Assembly (NCBI RefSeq): GCF_010093535.1 | Contig: NW_022985201.1 | Location: 218,051 to 265,529, forward strand | Source of the DNA: Lindgomyces ingoldianus | Lineage: Eukaryota; Ascomycota; Dothideomycetes; Pleosporales; Lindgomycetaceae | Length of the DNA: 47,479 nt | Direction: 5' to 3' | Part shown: piece by piece, positions 44,620-47,479 of the stretch | How the letters are laid out: each line of letters begins with the position of its first letter | Numbering within the stretch: the first letter of the stretch is position 1 | Notes under the pieces: generated by a model | Databases searched by the model: none | What the model saw: only the letters and a program-made list of their open reading frames with translations | Told to the model about the DNA's origin: nothing | Program-made: the position numbers and the translations under genes

Positions 44620-46281
44620 CCTAGATTGCGCTCTGCGCGTAAGGAATTAGCTATATTAGCTATAGCTGCAAGCCTAGGGGGAAATCTGCGTGTAATAAGC
44701 TTAAGTATATACTTAACAACTACCTTTTTTTTAAGCTTAGTTAGATTTTTTAATTTAAGCTAGCATTCTGCTTCTAAAGGCTGTCTAGCGCGTTAATTAC
44801 TTAGTGTTCTGTAAAAGACATTATAGATAGCTGCAGTGTGTTGTAAAAAGAGTTTTAAGTCTTATTTAAAAGCCTATAGAGTAAGCTGTATTTAATGTTC
44901 TTTAGAAGATTTAATCTAGTGTTGTTGTTAAGGCATTATGCAGATAAGTAGAGTGTGGTAAGAGCTTAGCAAAAGTGGCCGGCCAACCTGTTAGGTACGT
45001 TATAACTTACTTAATTTTTAGTTGTACTATAAAAAAAATAAGATTATTACTATTTATATACTTTTACACTTATTACACCTTTTATAGCTTCTTAATATAG
45101 GTTATTTTACCTCTTTAAAAAAAAGTGTATAAGTGCTAAGCTAAAGATCTTATGTGTAACTAGATTACTTATATTATAAAACTTAAGTTTCTACTATGCT
45201 TTATACACGCTTATAATATAGTAATTACTTTTAGTAATATTTAAGAAAAGTTTTAAGGCGCTAGTTTAGTTCTATTTAACCTAAAATAAGTTAAAATAGC
45301 TTTTAATATCTAGTTATGTACTCTATTACTACTACTACTTATTAATAATAAGTCCTAGCAGTTGTAAACTTTAAGTAATACCTTTAAATTTAGGTTATAA
45401 TTAATATGTATAAAGGTAAGAATTTAGAAGCATATAGATAGCTTACTTACATCTATAGTAAAGGCCTTTAAAAAGGTTTTAAAAGGGGTAGTAATTATTG
45501 CGCACAAGCTAGTGTTAGTGTAAAAAAAGATTATAAAGCTTTAAGTAGTAAATAAGACTGCTATATAACATAGATTACATAAAAAAAAGTAGATTTAAGT
45601 AAAAAAAACTTTAATAGTTAAGAATAAGGCTTGTCTAACTACTCTAAAGAAGTTTAAAGTGTTTAGTAATAGGAAAAAGCTAAAGACATAAGTGTGCGCT
45701 AAAAAAAGTAAGCTAAGTTAAAAGTAATATAAGTAGTGTAATTAGACTAGGCATAACTTACATATATGTAAGTAAGTAGTAAAAGTAGACTCTAAATAAT
45801 ATCTTATATTATATTACTTTATATAGGGCTAAAGTAGGCTGTTTTGCGCTAGAATAGGGTGGTTTTAGTGGGGGCTTGGCAAAAGTAGCCGGCTAACCTG
45901 TTAGGTACGTTATAGCATTTAAAATAATAATATATATAACTTTAATAAAATAGACTTTATAATAAGCTAGATATTTACTAACTATACTTATACTTAAAAC
46001 TTTACTTTAAGCTTTAAATAAACTTTATAAATATACTCGGCTAGTTTATGCTAATATAGCCTAAGTTATGCTTAGCGTGTAAAAGATTAGCTATATTAGC
46101 TATAGCTACTAGCTAAAAAAAAATTATTATATATATATAGCTTAAGTATATGCATAATAATTACTTACTTTTTATTATTTTCTAGCTTTTATAAGTTAGC
46201 TATAAAATAGGCTTATAAAAGTTATTTAGTGTGTTAGTTATTTATTATTTTTTAAAAAACTTTATATATAGCTGTAGTATA

Positions 46282-46757
46282 ACGTACTTCACAGGCAAGT
46301 TGCTTACACACCTAAGTTGCTTACTTTTGCTAAGACCCTACTAAACTACCTTTTCTATAATAATGCATTCCTAACAACACTACTTAGACGCGCTAAAAGA
46401 ACATTAGATACAGCTTACGCTCTAAGCTTTAAAATAAAACATAAAACTTTTAAAAAAAACATGCTATAGCTATGTATAGAGTTTCTTAAAAAATAATAAA
46501 TAACTATAGCACTAGACAACCTTTACAAGCTAATTCTATACCTTACTTATAAAGGCTAGGTAATAATAAAAAGCAGGTAATTATTAAGACTATCCTTAAG
46601 CTATATACATAAAAGTTTTCCTTTTAGATAGCATTTATAGCTAATATAGCTACTTCTTTACATGCTAAGTATAATCTAGGCTATATTAGCATAAACTAGC
46701 CTAGTACATTTATAAAGTGTTATTTAAAGCTTAAAGTAAAGTTTTAAGTGTAGTATG
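46282..46757. mobile_element. A6: left arm of a family A element
   Basis: Starts ACGTACTTCACAGGCAAG, inserted in A5 at TA 46280-46281. About 475 bp of the 5'-type arm, to CTTAAAGTAAAGTTTTAAG, then it passes abruptly into copia-1-like sequence. Whether a right arm follows is outside the window. Confidence 0.7.
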
Positions 46758-47145
46758 TTTAGTGTTATTAGTAGCATTATGTTTACCCTACTTTTATATA
46801 AAGCTTTTTAAAGGTAATTACTTTTTTTATGCTATATTATATAGTTTCTAGGCTTAAGTACTGTTATTATTTAGCTATAGTAGAATTTTTTTATTCTTTA
46901 GTACTTATATAAGCTTCTTTTTAAACACATAGCTAAGTGCTAAAAAGTCTTATAGTATTTATTTTTTAAAACCTTTTATATATAAACTTAAAACAGTAGC
47001 GCCTTTTTAAGTTATTATACATAAATTAGTAATTATATAACTTATATATAATTAAGTTTATAAGCTTATTAAAGCTTTTAATATGTTAATTTTATTATTC
47101 TAGTGCTTTAAGCTACTCTTATTTTATAGTATTACCTTTAATACT
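46758..47145 (-). mobile_element. Copia-1 family fragment
   Basis: Reverse complement of about 2400-2828 of copia-1 (TAGTGTTATTAGTAGCATTATG...). It begins inside the element and has no LTR at the A6 junction, so it is a truncated or rearranged copy. It is interrupted by B7. Confidence 0.7.
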
Positions 47146-47147
47146 TA

Positions 47148-47479
47148 ACGTACCTAACGGGTTAGCCGGCCACACAGGTTAGCCGGCCACTTTTGCCAAG
47201 CCCCTACTAAACTCTACCTATCTACATAATGCCTTAACAACAACACTAGATTAAATCTTCTAAAGAATGTTAAATATAGCTTGCTCTTTAGGCTTTTAAA
47301 TAAGACTTAAAACTTTTCTTATAACACGCTGCAGCTATCTATAATGTCTCTTACACAACACTAAGTAATTAACGCGCTAGACAGCCTTTACAAGCAGAAT
47401 GCTAGCCTAAATTAAGGAATCTCACTAAGCTTAAAAAAAAGGTAGTTGTTAAGTACATACTTAAGCTTATTACGCGCAG
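47148..47479 (+). mobile_element. B7: left end of a pogo/Fot1-like element
   Basis: ACGTACCTAACGGG start after TA 47146-47147, two sub-terminal GGTTAGCCGGCCAC units, then the 5' arm seen in B1 (CTACCTATCTACATAATGCC). Runs off the window end. Little mutated compared with B4. Confidence 0.8.

Larger units (their letters stand above)
35516..45000 (-). mobile_element. B6: full-size pogo/Fot1-like element carrying the gypsy element
   Basis: Ends at 35516 and 45000, TSD TA (35514-35515, 45001-45002). About 1.88 kb without the gypsy insertion; slightly longer than siblings because the left end has four, not two, copies of the sub-terminal ACAGGTTGGCTGGCTAC unit (35524-35592), while the right end has one. 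Transposase remnant in minus orientation with the zinc-knuckle end near 35700-35760. Confidence 0.85.
34377..45910 (+). mobile_element. B5: full-size pogo/Fot1-like element carrying B6
   Basis: Ends at 34377 and 45910, TSD TA (34375-34376, 45911-45912). Without the 197 bp solo LTR and B6 it is about 1.85 kb. Zinc-knuckle end near 45720-45780, plus strand. The B6 insertion point, GCTA/TAACTT, is intact in B4 near 33085. It occupies the same TA of family A as B3 does in A3 but in the opposite orientation. The right end has a single sub-terminal GGCTAACC unit instead of two. Confidence 0.85.
31560..46279. mobile_element. A5: foldback family A element, split into pieces
   Basis: Left end ACGTACTTTACAAGC at 31560 (TSD TA 31558-31559). 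Pieces 31560-31742, 32140-32146, 34012-34374 and 45913-46279 follow the A1/A3 order. It is interrupted by a solo LTR, B4, B5 and A6; its right end lies beyond the window or was lost. Heavily mutated. Confidence 0.75.

Noticed and set aside
1..47479. tRNA or rRNA genes
   Set aside because: No clover-leaf with A/B box consensus or rRNA-like segment was recognised by eye on either strand; an automated scan could still find one.

Overview
The window looks like a repeat-rich, AT-rich block of a filamentous ascomycete (Pezizomycotina) genome. It holds one recognisable host gene, TIM22 (29970-30765), encoding the channel-forming subunit of the mitochondrial carrier translocase, with three short GT-AG introns. 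Almost everything else is transposon sequence decayed by C-to-T mutation on both strands, as in repeat-induced point mutation (RIP). Coding frames are full of TAG/TAA, and copies of the same element differ mainly by C/T and G/A. I cannot name the species.

Layout. 1-9652: an unclassified repeat (H) interrupted by a pogo-derived foldback element (A1) and a full Ty1/copia element (copia-1, 1761-9640). Copia-1 contains a 1.7 kb non-autonomous LTR element (3113-4831). 9781-11379: two large solo LTRs related to a gypsy LTR further right. 11407-23256: a second Ty1/copia element (copia-2), with 197 bp LTRs and TSD TAAGC, split by three pogo/Fot1 elements and a young solo LTR. 23262-24449: anonymous DNA with a tandem repeat. 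24452-29553: foldback A3 interrupted by a composite of H copies, pogo fragments, a 975 bp assembly gap and a 30 bp minisatellite, plus pogo B3. 29790-31390: the un-mutated TIM22 island. 31393-47479: a Russian-doll nest. Foldback A5 holds a solo LTR, pogo B4 and pogo B5; B5 holds pogo B6; B6 holds a complete minus-strand Ty3/gypsy element (37022-44619). A5 also holds A6, which runs into a copia fragment, which is hit by pogo B7 at the window end.

Two families dominate. Families A and B are Tc1/mariner, pogo/Fot1-like elements (TA duplication, ends ACGTAC...GTACGT, transposase remnant with a C-terminal CX2CX4HX4C zinc knuckle). Many insertions are supported by an exact target-site duplication, several also by an uninterrupted homologue elsewhere in the window. 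The most unusual observations are the apparent -1 pyrimidine context of the RIP-like mutation, the foldback remodelling of pogo family A, the composite H element with a palindromic 3' end and a possible read-through capture, and an antisense zinc-cluster-like reading frame inside the gypsy element. Every statement comes from reading the sequence by eye; no alignment or database search was run.
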